From: Homalodisca vitripennis
Lineage: Eukaryota > Arthropoda > Insecta > Hemiptera > Cicadellidae
Assembly: GCF_021130785.1 (NCBI RefSeq)
Contig: NW_025776820.1
Coordinates: 1 to 64,000 of the forward strand
Direction: 5' to 3'
DNA: 64,000 nucleotides
A program made the translations under genes and the position numbers. Shown here piece after piece: positions 1-8,873 of the stretch (within the stretch, counting starts at the first letter, position 1; every line of letters begins with the position of its first letter). The notes below the pieces were generated by a model. The model made no database searches. It was given only the letters and a program-made list of their open reading frames with translations, and had not been told where the DNA came from.

Positions 1-3000
1 AACGCACTCTGAATTTCAGGTTGGTTAAAAAAATTACTAAAAATCAGTATACACTCTTATTTTTGCAGTTACTGCCCGGTGCCAGGTGTCTGCCCTAACA
101 GCGATATGTGATATAACTCCAGCTATCTATTGAGCACTGAACTCGCCGCTCCTTGGGGAAATCACACTGGAGACATTCTATTAATGAAATATACATTGTG
201 TTTTTTTAGAACTTCTCATTTCCTAATTATAAAATGTAGGTATAACATCACACCACTTCGGGTAACCAACCTTTTCTGAGGTCGTATGCACAATTTCTTA
301 TCTATACCGTAACTAATTTAATTCAGGAGGTGTTCTGCGGGCGGTTAGATAGAAAGACAAGGTATTGACTCAAACACTACGTTTAGCAAAATGGCATGGT
401 TGGAAATTCACCATATTCGAACACGTTCTCGCCAATGTAAAAATTAAATTGCTTTCACAATTGAAAGTCTGCGAATAAAATCTTTCTCTAGATATCTTCC
501 CATTTAATTAATTAAATTTTTTCATTGGTTTATATTTCATAGCTATGTTCAAATAATAAAGGTGTTATACCTGTGAAATAAGGTGTTATAGTGAACGGAA
601 ATCAAATCTTGTCCTCCAAAATTAAACATAGACTTTCTACTATAATTTTTGCGTCACTCAATAAAACATTCCTACATCCTCAAATTACGTATGATTGGAT
701 GCAATTATTACAAATTTATTTATTCTATCATATTATCGTTGTCATCATGGATATCCATAAGACCTATATAAAAATATTCGCTAACGCTCAAAATATTCCA
801 TTGAGAGTCATACAACAATTACTGAACTCGGTTCTCCTCTAGTAGAAATAAAGCTTAATGGTAATATTCAACTCTGTAGTTGTTTTGTTTCCGAAATGGT
901 TGAACAGAAAGCAGATAGACAGACAGGCAGAAATTAAATTTTTCAAACCATACTTATAAGTTTAACTGAAGATCAGCCAAAAATATGTGTTTACAAGGTT
1001 TACAGAATACGTGGCAAATTCTACTTAAAATAATACTTCAAAATATTTCATTACTCATATAAATACTTGTAAGAGTCTTATACTAACTAATTATTATCGA
1101 AAACTTGAAGAAAAACTTCATTAATTGTGATATTTACGTATTTATTATACACAAAGTGTTTCCAAATACTACGTATCTAGAAATTCTTAACATTTCTCTA
1201 AAAGTTTGTAAACTTATAATTCTTAAACTTTCTAGAACATCATATAATCTAAGTAGCACTTTTATAATGGAGTCTATGACTGCATGTTTGAATTCTTTTT
1301 GTCTCAGCTATAAGTAAATATTCAAAAGAAAAGTTCAATATTACATTTACTAAATTTGTGAATGATTTGCAGGTAAACATAAAAAAGTATAATAATGTTC
1401 CGTTTTTAAATTAAATAATTAAAGTTTAACTGTATTAATTCTTATTTTAATAATATTTCATTTTTAATATTGCGAATAATTAAAATTTAGATTTTACTCT
1501 AATTGATCTTAGGCCACAGGTTTTGTGCAAATTGTACAATTTTATTAATTAAAATTTACGATGAAAATTCCTTCATTAATTTTTTTAAATATTGAATAGT
1601 GCATTTTCGTATGAAGTAAATTGGCTTGAATTTGGCCTGCTATCCAGTAGTAGCCACGCTTTTAATGCACTACCAGTGGCTAAGAAACAAGTTACTCAAC
1701 TTGTGATTTACTTAATGTTAGTTTGGGGAAAGGTGAAAGATAACAAAATTAGATTTTACTTATTTTATGTCACTTCTACAATCTTAGTATGTTACCTAGC
1801 TTACTAAATATCACTATCTTTAACAAATAAGTCAATTAGATACGGAATTTGAAAATAGTTGAGAGTTTGTAGGTTATTAAAACAGTCACATTATTGTTTT
1901 AAATATATAAACAAAATTTGGATAATAGTACCTCTGAAAATAATAATTATAACTTTACGTTTTAAATGTCACATCAAAAAACAAACAAAATTAAAACTTC
2001 TAGTAAGTGAACAAGTTGCAGAATTTAAAGATAACAGCCCATACTATGAGTAAGTAGTTAAACTAATAAAAACATATTTCAATTGAAACATTCCATACAA
2101 AATATTTGATTATAAACAAGTTGATCAAGTTTCAGTCAGTGTAAGGTTTCCAAAATAAGATCGACCAGGAGACATGGCTCCCAGAAACTAATTACACGTG
2201 ACTTAGAATTATGTTGGAACTTAGGCTACACTAAAAGATCCGTAATATACCTCATGTTGTATGTTGTCGAGTAAAGAATATATGGCGTGCTCAAATGTAT
2301 TGTAATATAAATAAAACGATTTTGAGTAAAAAGATATATTTTAATATGTAGTTAGTCATTACTTTTAAATTAAGATCACTACGATTTTCCTTTCTCCTTC
2401 GTATTTATAGCCCAAAAGTTATAAAAAATTCTAATTTTAAATATAAATATAATTTTATGGTCCGTTTGATATTTTAAAGGTATTACGTTGATTTTACTTA
2501 ATATTTAGTTATTATTCAAAACCTATTCAACATAAAATTACTTGATATACAGGAACACTTCTATATTGTTTTTAAAAAGCACAATATCAAAAACTGTTGA
2601 AAATTTCATTGAAATCAATAGGGAACACTTTACATTTAATTTAGGAGATTGGCCTATGTTTAATATAAATGTTTTAGAAATAGAAGTAAGTTTTTGAAGA
2701 CTATATATTTAGAAAAGTTACAAACAAATTACTTCTCAGAATGTAATCTTACTGAAGGATGAGTTATTTTTTGTCATTTTACCAGCTGTTATTGTACAGA
2801 GTACTCTCAAAGATCAGAAATGTACAGTTGTATTTTGGGATTAAATTTGTTTCCATATTAGAAAAACACACAATAACACAAATTATAGAAAACAGATTAC
2901 ATAGAACAACAAGAAAAGGGCTTGCATAAATAATAGCCAACATAAAATAAATCAAAAATATTGTTCCAGCTATTTACAAAATAGCTAGTGCCAGTGCCAG

Positions 3001-3162
3001 TGGAATAATCCCAATATTTATTCTTTTAATATTCTATGTACAATATACATTAAATATCTATGAATACTAAGAGGACGGCTCTACACACTGGATTAAAAAC
3101 TAAAAGCTGTAACAAAATTTAAAAAATAACTTTGGAGAGAGATGTGTCTATAATTAATATAC
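1..3162. other. AT-rich flank without a recognisable gene
   Basis: The stretch is strongly AT-rich. Open frames here are short (at most about 83 codons), have low-complexity composition and show no family motif. I see no tRNA, rRNA or clear transposon end. It is the left flank of the Polinton element. Confidence 0.6.
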
Positions 3163-3168
3163 ATTATA
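3163..3168. repeat. Left 6-bp target-site duplication of the Polinton
   Basis: ATTATA directly precedes the left inverted repeat, and the same six bases directly follow the right one at 23823-23828. A 6-bp duplication is the Maverick/Polinton hallmark and shows that both ends of the element are present. Confidence 0.95.
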
Positions 3169-3810
3169 AGTAGACCTCCCGCGGATCTAGCCCCGCGCTC
3201 TGATTGGTCGAGAGGGGGTCACGTGATCCAAGATGGCGGCGCCCATGTATCACGTGATCAAAAAATAGTGGTGTGGGAGAAATTCCCTCATTTGCTGGAG
3301 AAATCCCTTCATGTGCGGGAGAAATTCCCTGCTCACACTCTTATCCTATGAAAATGTTCCAAATTCTGTCGAAATTATCGTGTTTTTCGGTAAAATCGGT
3401 GATTTGGGGTGTCAAAATCGTTGTTTTTTCGGTAAAATCGGTGATTTGTTGGGTCCGGTGAGGGAGAAACGAGGGACGGAGGGAATTCCAATATGGCGGC
3501 GAGGGCGGGAAAAATTGGCGGGAACAGGGGAACCTAACCTCACTTTCTTGGTTTCCCGCGTATTCAATATGGCTGCGCCCATGATGAATTGGCGGGAACA
3601 GGGTAACCTAACCTCACTTTCTTAGATGGCTGCGCCCAGTTGGCGGGAACAGTAGAACATAACCTCAATTGTGAAATTGGCGGGAACAGGGGAACATAAC
3701 CTCAATTGTGAAATTGGCGGGAACAGGGGAACATAACCTCAATTGTGAAATTGGCGGGAAGGTAAACTAAACAAGAGAAATAAAGACGAATCGTACCTTA
3801 TTGTGTGATG
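3169..3810. repeat. Polinton left terminal inverted repeat
   Basis: These 642 bases match the reverse complement of 23182-23822 (641 bases). The single length difference I found is one T in a T-run (six T here, five in the other copy). It starts AGTAGACCTCCCGCGG. It contains CACGTG palindromes, ATGGCGGC-type motifs and a tandem array of GGCGGGAA motifs, described separately. Confidence 0.97.
3503..3768 (+). promoter_or_regulatory. Array of E2F-like and YY1-like motifs in the terminal repeat
   Basis: GGCGGGAA occurs seven times between about 3503 and 3758, the last copies as a ~37-bp tandem repeat. GGCGGGAA/TTCCCGCC is the classical E2F site. AAGATGGCGGC near 3230 and three further ATGGCGGC or ATGGCTGCGCCC copies (3494-3635) resemble YY1 sites. 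The right terminal repeat carries the same array inverted. That these are functional sites is inference; the motif density is seen directly. Possible roles are S-phase-linked transcription or origin activity. Confidence 0.45.
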
Positions 3811-3834
3811 CGGTGAGTCGATGTGGGCCTGGAT

Positions 3835-3947
3835 GTGGTTTCGGAACATCCGTACTACGTATAGTACCCAGGTTAAACATTATCCAGTATAAGAATCGGT
3901 CCAGAGAGCTGGTAGACATCCTACGACTGGATAATGTCCCGTCCCTT
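3835..3947 (-). other. Structured RNA-like element, copy 1 (downstream of the RING gene)
   Basis: This segment has a perfect 12-bp inverted repeat (3877-3888 with 3926-3937) enclosing small hairpins (CCAG/CTGG and GTAG/CTAC). A second hairpin, GTACTA/TAGTAC, lies at 3852-3867. A paralogous copy at 17587-17711 has the same single-stranded blocks (CCCAGGTTAAACA, GGTTT.GGAACA, GTCCC.TCCCTT), but the stem sequences differ and still pair. It lies between the left terminal repeat and the stop codon of the RING gene, so it would sit in that gene's 3' untranslated region. I do not recognise the class; it lacks hammerhead core motifs. Confidence 0.55.
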
Positions 3948-4014
3948 TGGAATTTGGAATATAAATTTTGAATGTGAAGCCAATTGAATAATTAAGATAG
4001 AGGTAGAGAGAGAT

Positions 4015-5770
4015 CTACCTGGGGAGATATATTGTGAATCTTCCCACAATCAGCTCACGGCACGTGGGGCATCTATCCCCCACTCTGTTGGAGCATGGAC
4101 GGCAGAGTGTATGCCCACACAGTCGAAGAGCGATTGTTGGTAGATTCGCAAAGCAAACGGGGCAGGACACTTCGCGGGGTTGAGTGGCAGGGGTTGATCC
4201 GTTGGACGGCACAGCGGTGTTTCTACGTCGGGAGTCCTCCTCCATGCGGGTAGCTGTCTCGTATAGGAAAATCCGCGAGGATGCTGCGGATTTCCTCCCA
4301 AGCGGCTGGAGCGGCGGCACGGAACTCCTCCTCGGGTCTCCGCACCATCCACCGTTCGCGGGTTTTCCTCCCAAGCGGCTGGAGCGGCGGCACGGAACTC
4401 CTCCTCCTCGGGTCTCCGCACCATCCACCGTTCGGTGTCGTAGACGGCCCCCTCACTGATGCCCTGCACCTGAGCGACTATACTCAGGGACCTTGACACC
4501 GCCCTCATTGCCTCCCATTGGGGATCTATGTCCTGTAACATAGGTAACGAATTAAACAGATGAAACACTACGTAGTGGCATGGATAATGTAGGGAATGAA
4601 ACTTACTGCAGATGGTGAGAGGAGGGGTGGCGAGCCGGCAGCCACTTCCATGGATATGAGGGACTCCTGTGAGGTGGGGTCGGGGGAGAAACCAGAGTGG
4701 AAGGAGCCACTACTGATGGGCGAGACTGTTGGTGGAGTAGACTGATTCAACCTCCGATAGAACTGAGAGAGATCCTCAGAGGACTGTCTCCGGGTCGAGG
4801 GGTTGCGTCGGAAGTCCCAAGAAGTACTCAACTGTCAACAAGAAATATCCATTTTTTGATTCTGTAAACAGAGCGAAACCTGCAATATAATATGAATGCC
4901 CTATATACTAACCGAAATCGCCTCATCTGAGCTGGAATTAGATTCCTCCATCACCACCCTTTGAGTCGCCTCGTCGGGAAAAGTCGACGCCTCGGCTATA
5001 GCCCTATCGGCAGCAGCGATTAGACTCTCCTCAGAGATGTCAGAGGGGAGAGTGATGTTTGGGTTAGCATCACCGGTCCACCCGAGAGTCGATGGTTGAG
5101 ACTCATCCTAAAGCACAAGTGAATTAATACATGGCGGGTCCCGCCACCGGTTGCGGGATAAATACTGCACGAATGGAAAATAGGATAACGGTAATCACCT
5201 CTTCAATACCGGCGCTTATGACATGCAGTCGGCCGCGTCGAGTGGTCACCCATTGCCCAGACCTGAACATCCTCTGGATCTGAGCCTCGTACTCGTTCTG
5301 AAATAGAGTTCGATTATAGGGACTGCAGTAATGCGTAATTAGTACAATACAACGGTAACAATAGTGTACTGACCCTGGTCACCTCACGCTGAAGGACAGG
5401 AAGTGTAGCCCGATCATCACCATTATTCTGAAAAAGAGAAAAATAAAGTTAGAAAAGCTGCCACACACCTAAGGAGTAAAAATTAGAGTATTGAAATGTG
5501 AGCTAACCATATTCAGATGGACTATAGACCCGCTATCCGTAGTAAAGTATCGATCCCGGATAGCCCCGGGCACAGGGATCGGTTTGACTCCTACGCAAAC
5601 CGTTTGAAGTGGATGGTTGTTCCTAAAAAACACTTTACAAGTTAGAAACAGTGTTGAGGGACAACTCGATAGAACAATAAATAATCAAAACAATAATTAC
5701 CTCGAGATCGTTGCCAGCCACCACCAACAGCAACATGGCGAAAACGGTTAAAACTAGTTGCCACAGACAT
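4015..5770 (-). CDS. Spliced multi-exon gene ending in a RING finger (predicted E3 ubiquitin ligase)
   Basis: The exons were read from consistent GT-AG junctions: 5701-5770 (ATG at 5770), 5508-5590 (or 5508-5622), 5374-5427, 5199-5297, 4913-5107, 4607-4831, and 4532 onward. Junctions from the second exon onward are all phase 0, with introns of 74-91 bp, and the joined frame stays open. The last exon carries a C3HC4 RING (CPVC, CGHTLC, CPTC) at 4015-4160 that resembles the RING of IAP proteins, so E2-dependent ubiquitin transfer is inferred. The RING lies in a different frame from the incoming exon; a 73-bp tandem duplication (4291-4439) sits between them, so either the gene is broken or one more intron is unrecognised. 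The first acceptor is uncertain: 5590 joins in frame to the 5770 ATG, whereas 5622 has the better pyrimidine tract. The middle of the protein is acidic and Ser-rich, with no family I recognise. Introns are unusual among the neighbouring genes. Confidence 0.65.
4291..4439 (-). repeat. 73-bp tandem duplication in the RING gene's last exon
   Basis: The segment beginning TTTCCTCCCAAGCGGC at 4291 is repeated from 4364, with one extra CTC triplet in the second copy. The period of 73 is not a multiple of three, so the duplication shifts the reading frame. Both copies encode a peptide with the core ERWMVRRPEE followed by AAAPAAWEE, each in a different frame. Confidence 0.85.
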
Positions 5771-5814
5771 AGCAAAGCTATCACAGCAAGTGCAGCTGCA
5801 GCCGATGCACCGCG

Positions 5815-5822
5815 CTTTTATA
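5815..5822 (-). promoter_or_regulatory. TATA box of the spliced RING gene
   Basis: On the minus strand this reads TATAAAAG within a GC-rich setting, 45 bp upstream of the ATG at 5770. It fits a start site near 5790 and supports a first exon ending at the donor at 5700. Confidence 0.5.
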
Positions 5823-5988
5823 CGCGGACGCCTCTCCCCCACCGAGACTCGCACTTGCCGGTGCAATTTGTGACCCACGTTTCCACACCACGGTAAGCCA
5901 GAATGGCTAGGCCGTAGGGGTCCCAGTGCGTTTTTGATTATAGTGAGTTTCCCCAGTAGGCCTATTCTCACTCTTTCACTTTACTAAT

Positions 5989-6470
5989 CACTTTACTCGG
6001 TGAAGCCTTTCAATGTGACCAGTATTTGTGTACAGCCCCAACCACCGCTGTACACGATAGCGATTCACTCCATTACAATGTATCGCTCCTCAACATATTT
6101 TTGTCTCCTGTAAGTTTCAATAGCCACTTTACTCGGTGAAGCCTTTCAATGTGACTCAAAAACTTACCGGAGAATTTTACATTTTTTATATTTTTTTATT
6201 TTTTACAGCATCTAGAGCGAGGTACATACCCCTGGACTTACGGAGTTTAGGCCTGCCATAGAGGTATCTGTCTCACACACACACACACACACACAACTGC
6301 TCCCGGTCTTACGGAGTTTAGGCCTGCCGTAAGAGCAGTAAAGAGCCCCAGGACTTACAGGTTTTACGCCAGCCTTAGGAGCTTACCAATCATTCACCCC
6401 GCTCTAGAATTTTTCGTATCTAACCTACAGTTAAAAGTCACTTTACTCGGTGAAGCCTTTCAATGTGACC
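5989..6470 (+). repeat. Dispersed repeat block upstream of the RING gene
   Basis: A ~31-bp sequence starting CACTTTACTCGGTGAAGCC occurs three times (5989-6020, 6125-6155, 6439-6470) and is bounded by GTCAC/GTGAC inverted repeats in the last copy. Between the copies lie three versions of a second motif with core TTACGGAGTTTAGGCC (near 6236, 6304, 6352). One of these forms a CTTACGG/CCGTAAG hairpin. A (CA)n run is at 6274-6296. The second motif also recurs at 18301-18472. No open frame; the role is unknown. Confidence 0.7.
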
Positions 6471-6556
6471 CGTCGGCGAGTCCTTTCAAGCCAACACGTC
6501 GGGATTCTCAACTAAATGCCGAACCCCTCCGCCCCTTTACTAATCACTCGCCGATA

Positions 6557-7060
6557 CTAATAAGCGTTGGTATTGTGCAGCTGTTTGTTAAGGATCTCGA
6601 AACGGCACTTTGCTGCAATCATTGCGCATTTCACATTGGGATCCTCGGTTGACGTATGTTGTGGCAACGAGCAAGCAAACCTGTGTGTTGTTTTACAGCT
6701 ACACGGATTGCCGGCCTCCTCGCACACTATATCGTCCAGTTCACGGACATCACCGTGAAACTTTCTCAAGAACTCTGCCTTCTCCAACCCGCGCGTGTAA
6801 ATCACGGCAAAGGGTTTGCATAGAGTGCGAAGTACATTAGCTCTGTAGGGATAATCACCCTCCTCCCAAGAAATCTTATGGTAGTTATCTTCAAGCCAGC
6901 GAGCTGTTGTACGATTTTTGGCGCTCAACCGTTCTCTAGGAAAAGGTGGTTTAAATATAATTTGACATTGAAAAGAGTTTCCCACGATCGCGAGCTCTTT
7001 AAGAATAAAGGGTCTTTTATTGCCTTGAAATGCGTGAAATTCAACTACTGCCACATCCAT
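6557..7060 (-). CDS. Possible DEDD-exonuclease-like Polinton protein
   Basis: The 167-residue frame starts at the ATG at 7060, 20 bp inside the end of the 203-codon gene upstream. The pattern of an opening strand with acidic and aromatic residues (VVEFHAF), then RTTARWLEDNYH, then VIYTRGLEKAEFL and a closing Cys/His segment resembles a family of uncharacterised arthropod transposon proteins that I associate with a DnaQ-like fold. The usual leading Asp is not clear, so catalysis is doubtful. A segment DDIVCEE matches the IxCxE variant of the Rb-binding motif. Function is inferred only. Confidence 0.45.
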   Translation of the reverse strand: MDVAVVEFHAFQGNKRPFILKELAIVGNSFQCQIIFKPPFPRERLSAKNRTTARWLEDNYHKISWEEGDYPYRANVLRTLCKPFAVIYTRGLEKAEFLRKFHGDVRELDDIVCEEAGNPCSCKTTHRFACSLPQHTSTEDPNVKCAMIAAKCRFEILNKQLHNTNAY

Positions 7061-7652
7061 TGGGCCAACGTTTGTACAAGGCCACTTCAAGAGCTAATTT
7101 ATGAGCTGTGGAACAGAGGAGTCCCTGACTATCTGCTTTTGCAAATACGTCCTCCTCTACCAACCCTGATGCTAGTGCGTGAATGGTAAACCGTACAGAC
7201 TCTTCGATAATAAAATTGTCTCTGAGAGCAATGTACATCAGAGGAAGGCTGTTTGTAAACTGAGTCCATTCGGCCTCGTTAAGCGTTAAAGTATGCTCCC
7301 CGTCAAAGAGAAACACGTGCATACGACCGAAAACATTTGTGACCTTGATATCCTCCTCCGTGTCCGATTTAATATAAAATTTGGTTTTATTCTCCAGAGC
7401 CAGGGTTATGGAATTGAAATGAGGAGTGATTTGATTGAACACATCGTGTGACCAATAAACGCATCCCTTTTTACCCTTAAAGAGAACCCCGAGAGAGTCA
7501 CCCCGATTCTTAACAAACCCTACAATTACGCATTTTGAAAGATCACTATCCAAAAAGTAGACAGATCTAAGAAAAACCCCGGTTAACGCATTGATACGCT
7601 CTTTACGTTTTGGAATCCGCGTGGGTTCCACGTCCATAGTCTGCGACTCCAT
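7041..7652 (-). CDS. Polinton protein of unknown function, 203 residues
   Basis: The ATG is at 7652. The protein has a basic start (RIPKRKERIN) and two similar beta-rich segments. Each has strands followed by an aromatic helix; the second contains HTLTLNEAEWTQF. That last pattern is loosely like the end of a PC4/p15 single-strand DNA-binding domain, but the match is weak. Its stop overlaps the next gene by 20 bp, suggesting co-transcription. A CCAAT/GACGCGC motif pair lies upstream at 7703-7740. Confidence 0.5.
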   Translation of the reverse strand: MESQTMDVEPTRIPKRKERINALTGVFLRSVYFLDSDLSKCVIVGFVKNRGDSLGVLFKGKKGCVYWSHDVFNQITPHFNSITLALENKTKFYIKSDTEEDIKVTNVFGRMHVFLFDGEHTLTLNEAEWTQFTNSLPLMYIALRDNFIIEESVRFTIHALASGLVEEDVFAKADSQGLLCSTAHKLALEVALYKRWPNGCGSS

Positions 7653-7702
7653 CTCAACGTCTGACGTAAATTCTCAAATTTTACTTTTAGACAGGAGAAT
7701 TA

Positions 7703-7740
7703 CGACCAATCAGAGACGCGCTTATTCTGACCAATGAGAT
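7703..7740. promoter_or_regulatory. CCAAT plus GACGCGCTTATTC module, copy 1
   Basis: CCAATCAGAGACGCGCTTAT followed by TC and a second CCAATG lies just upstream of the 203-residue gene. Nearly the same arrangement occurs at 22927-22962 upstream of PolB. Two shared copies 15 kb apart in front of two non-structural genes suggest a common promoter element. Confidence 0.45.
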
Positions 7741-8333
7741 TTTTTAGCAGGTGGTTCTTCCCCCTCCACCTCCTCCTCCCATTCGTATGTGAAAGGATCT
7801 ATCGAAAAAGAGACATAAATTTTGTCACAGTCCCTCACATCCCAGGCGTCGCCATGGGATGTTAAATTAGCACAGTTGATGGTTTTAATTGTTTTCAATT
7901 TTCCGTCCTTCCACAAGGAAGCGTATACTCCGGCTTTGATACCCTTTTTATACCCTTTCAGCTTCACATCATCCTCTCTGCAAAATCTAACCCTAATCCT
8001 GTCAAAACCCGTCACATCATAAAACTCACTATTAGGTGTGAAATTAGCACAGTCGAGGTATTTACATGTCTTCATTTCTCCGTCCTTCCACAAGGAAGTG
8101 TACACTCCGGCTTTTATACCCTCTCTATACCTATTTAGAGCCTGTTTAATAGGATTATCTTCATCATCCGTGTCGTATTCCTCGGGCTCATCGACTACCT
8201 CAAAACAAACCTCAATCCTGTTAAAGTCCTTAACATCGTAAAAGTTGGCATAGGATGTATAATCAGTACAGTCGAAGTATCCCAATAATTTCCTCTCTTC
8301 TCCTTCCTTATAACTGAAAATGTATAGCGCCAT
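7722..8333 (-). CDS. Protein with three tandem copies of a ~45-residue domain
   Basis: I take the ATG at 8333. A longer frame begins at a GTG at 8354, but MALYIF fits the first repeat and a TATAAAT sits at 8391-8397. Three repeats follow the pattern Y.SLWKDG..KT....CAN......DV...D.I.V.F; the first copy is more diverged. An acidic linker (DTDDEDN) follows copy one, and the C-terminus is acidic, ending KKSHWSE. The alternating strand pattern is compatible with a beta-sandwich such as a beta-gamma-crystallin-like fold, but I cannot name a family. No signal peptide or membrane segment is evident. Confidence 0.6.
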   Translation of the reverse strand: MALYIFSYKEGEERKLLGYFDCTDYTSYANFYDVKDFNRIEVCFEVVDEPEEYDTDDEDNPIKQALNRYREGIKAGVYTSLWKDGEMKTCKYLDCANFTPNSEFYDVTGFDRIRVRFCREDDVKLKGYKKGIKAGVYASLWKDGKLKTIKTINCANLTSHGDAWDVRDCDKIYVSFSIDPFTYEWEEEVEGEEPPAKKSHWSE

Positions 8334-8398
8334 CGTTGCGAGAGTGTTCAACACTGGGTAGGTAATGTACGTCGGCGTAGGAGTCGCTCAATTTATAC

Positions 8399-8456
8399 AA
8401 TTACCCCACCCTAACAATTACCCCCACCCTAACAATTACCCCCACCCTAACAATAC
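8399..8456 (+). repeat. Short tandem repeat, ~18 bp unit
   Basis: The unit CAATTACCCCCACCCTAA is repeated about three times just upstream of the TATA box of the triple-repeat gene. It overlaps the end of the 120-codon gene by only a few bases. Confidence 0.85.
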
Positions 8457-8809
8457 AGCCCCTGTGTTGCGGTATCACGGAAGGGTTCAAGTAGAAACTG
8501 TAATCTCGAAAGAAACGGATCGTTCATTTCAGCTAACTGATCCAAAATCGTAATCGAACCCCTAATGTATGAATCCATATAGTGACACTGACAAGTGTCA
8601 GGACCTGACGTAGCGTCGGGCCGTGCCCACGCGCATTCCTTGAAATGGCCGTATCTATAAGAGTCACTGGGCACTCTAACTGTAGGTCTAAAGCGAGCAA
8701 AGAGTCTTCGCATGCCCTCGACCTTGTAGAGTAGTTCGTTCTTTAATGTTAAGTATCGAGTCGCCTCGACCGAGTCAGGCTCGTTTAGAAAACTGTTTAG
8801 CTTCTCCAT
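8447..8809 (-). CDS. Small Polinton protein of unknown function, 120 residues
   Basis: The ATG at 8809 lies 32 bp downstream of a perfect TATAAATA (8841-8850), which supports expression. The N-terminal half is helical and leucine-rich. The middle has a Cys/His cluster (ECAW, then TCQCHY) that could bind metal. I do not recognise the family. Confidence 0.5.
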   Translation of the reverse strand: MEKLNSFLNEPDSVEATRYLTLKNELLYKVEGMRRLFARFRPTVRVPSDSYRYGHFKECAWARPDATSGPDTCQCHYMDSYIRGSITILDQLAEMNDPFLSRLQFLLEPFRDTATQGLYC

Positions 8810-8840
8810 GACACAGAATGAGACACACGTACAAAATTCA

Positions 8841-8850
8841 GCTATTTATA
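8841..8850 (-). promoter_or_regulatory. TATA box of the 120-residue gene
   Basis: TATAAATAGC on the minus strand, 32-41 bp upstream of the ATG at 8809. The spacing implies a very short leader. Confidence 0.5.
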
Positions 8851-8873
8851 AGGGTTTTACCCCACCACCGCTC

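Noticed and set aside
591..2053. Four open frames of 64-83 codons in the left flank
   Set aside because: Composition follows the AT-rich background, several start at non-ATG codons, and none shows a domain or splice context.
3531..3620. Telomere-like CCTAACC in the terminal repeat
   Set aside because: Only one and a half CCTAA units per copy, inside a longer repeat; not a telomeric array.
3835..3947. Hammerhead or HDV-like ribozyme
   Set aside because: No CUGAUGA/GAAA core and no clear double pseudoknot; kept only as an unclassified structured element.
5989..6470. CRISPR-like array
   Set aside because: Only three repeats with unequal, long spacers in a eukaryotic transposon, and no cas gene.
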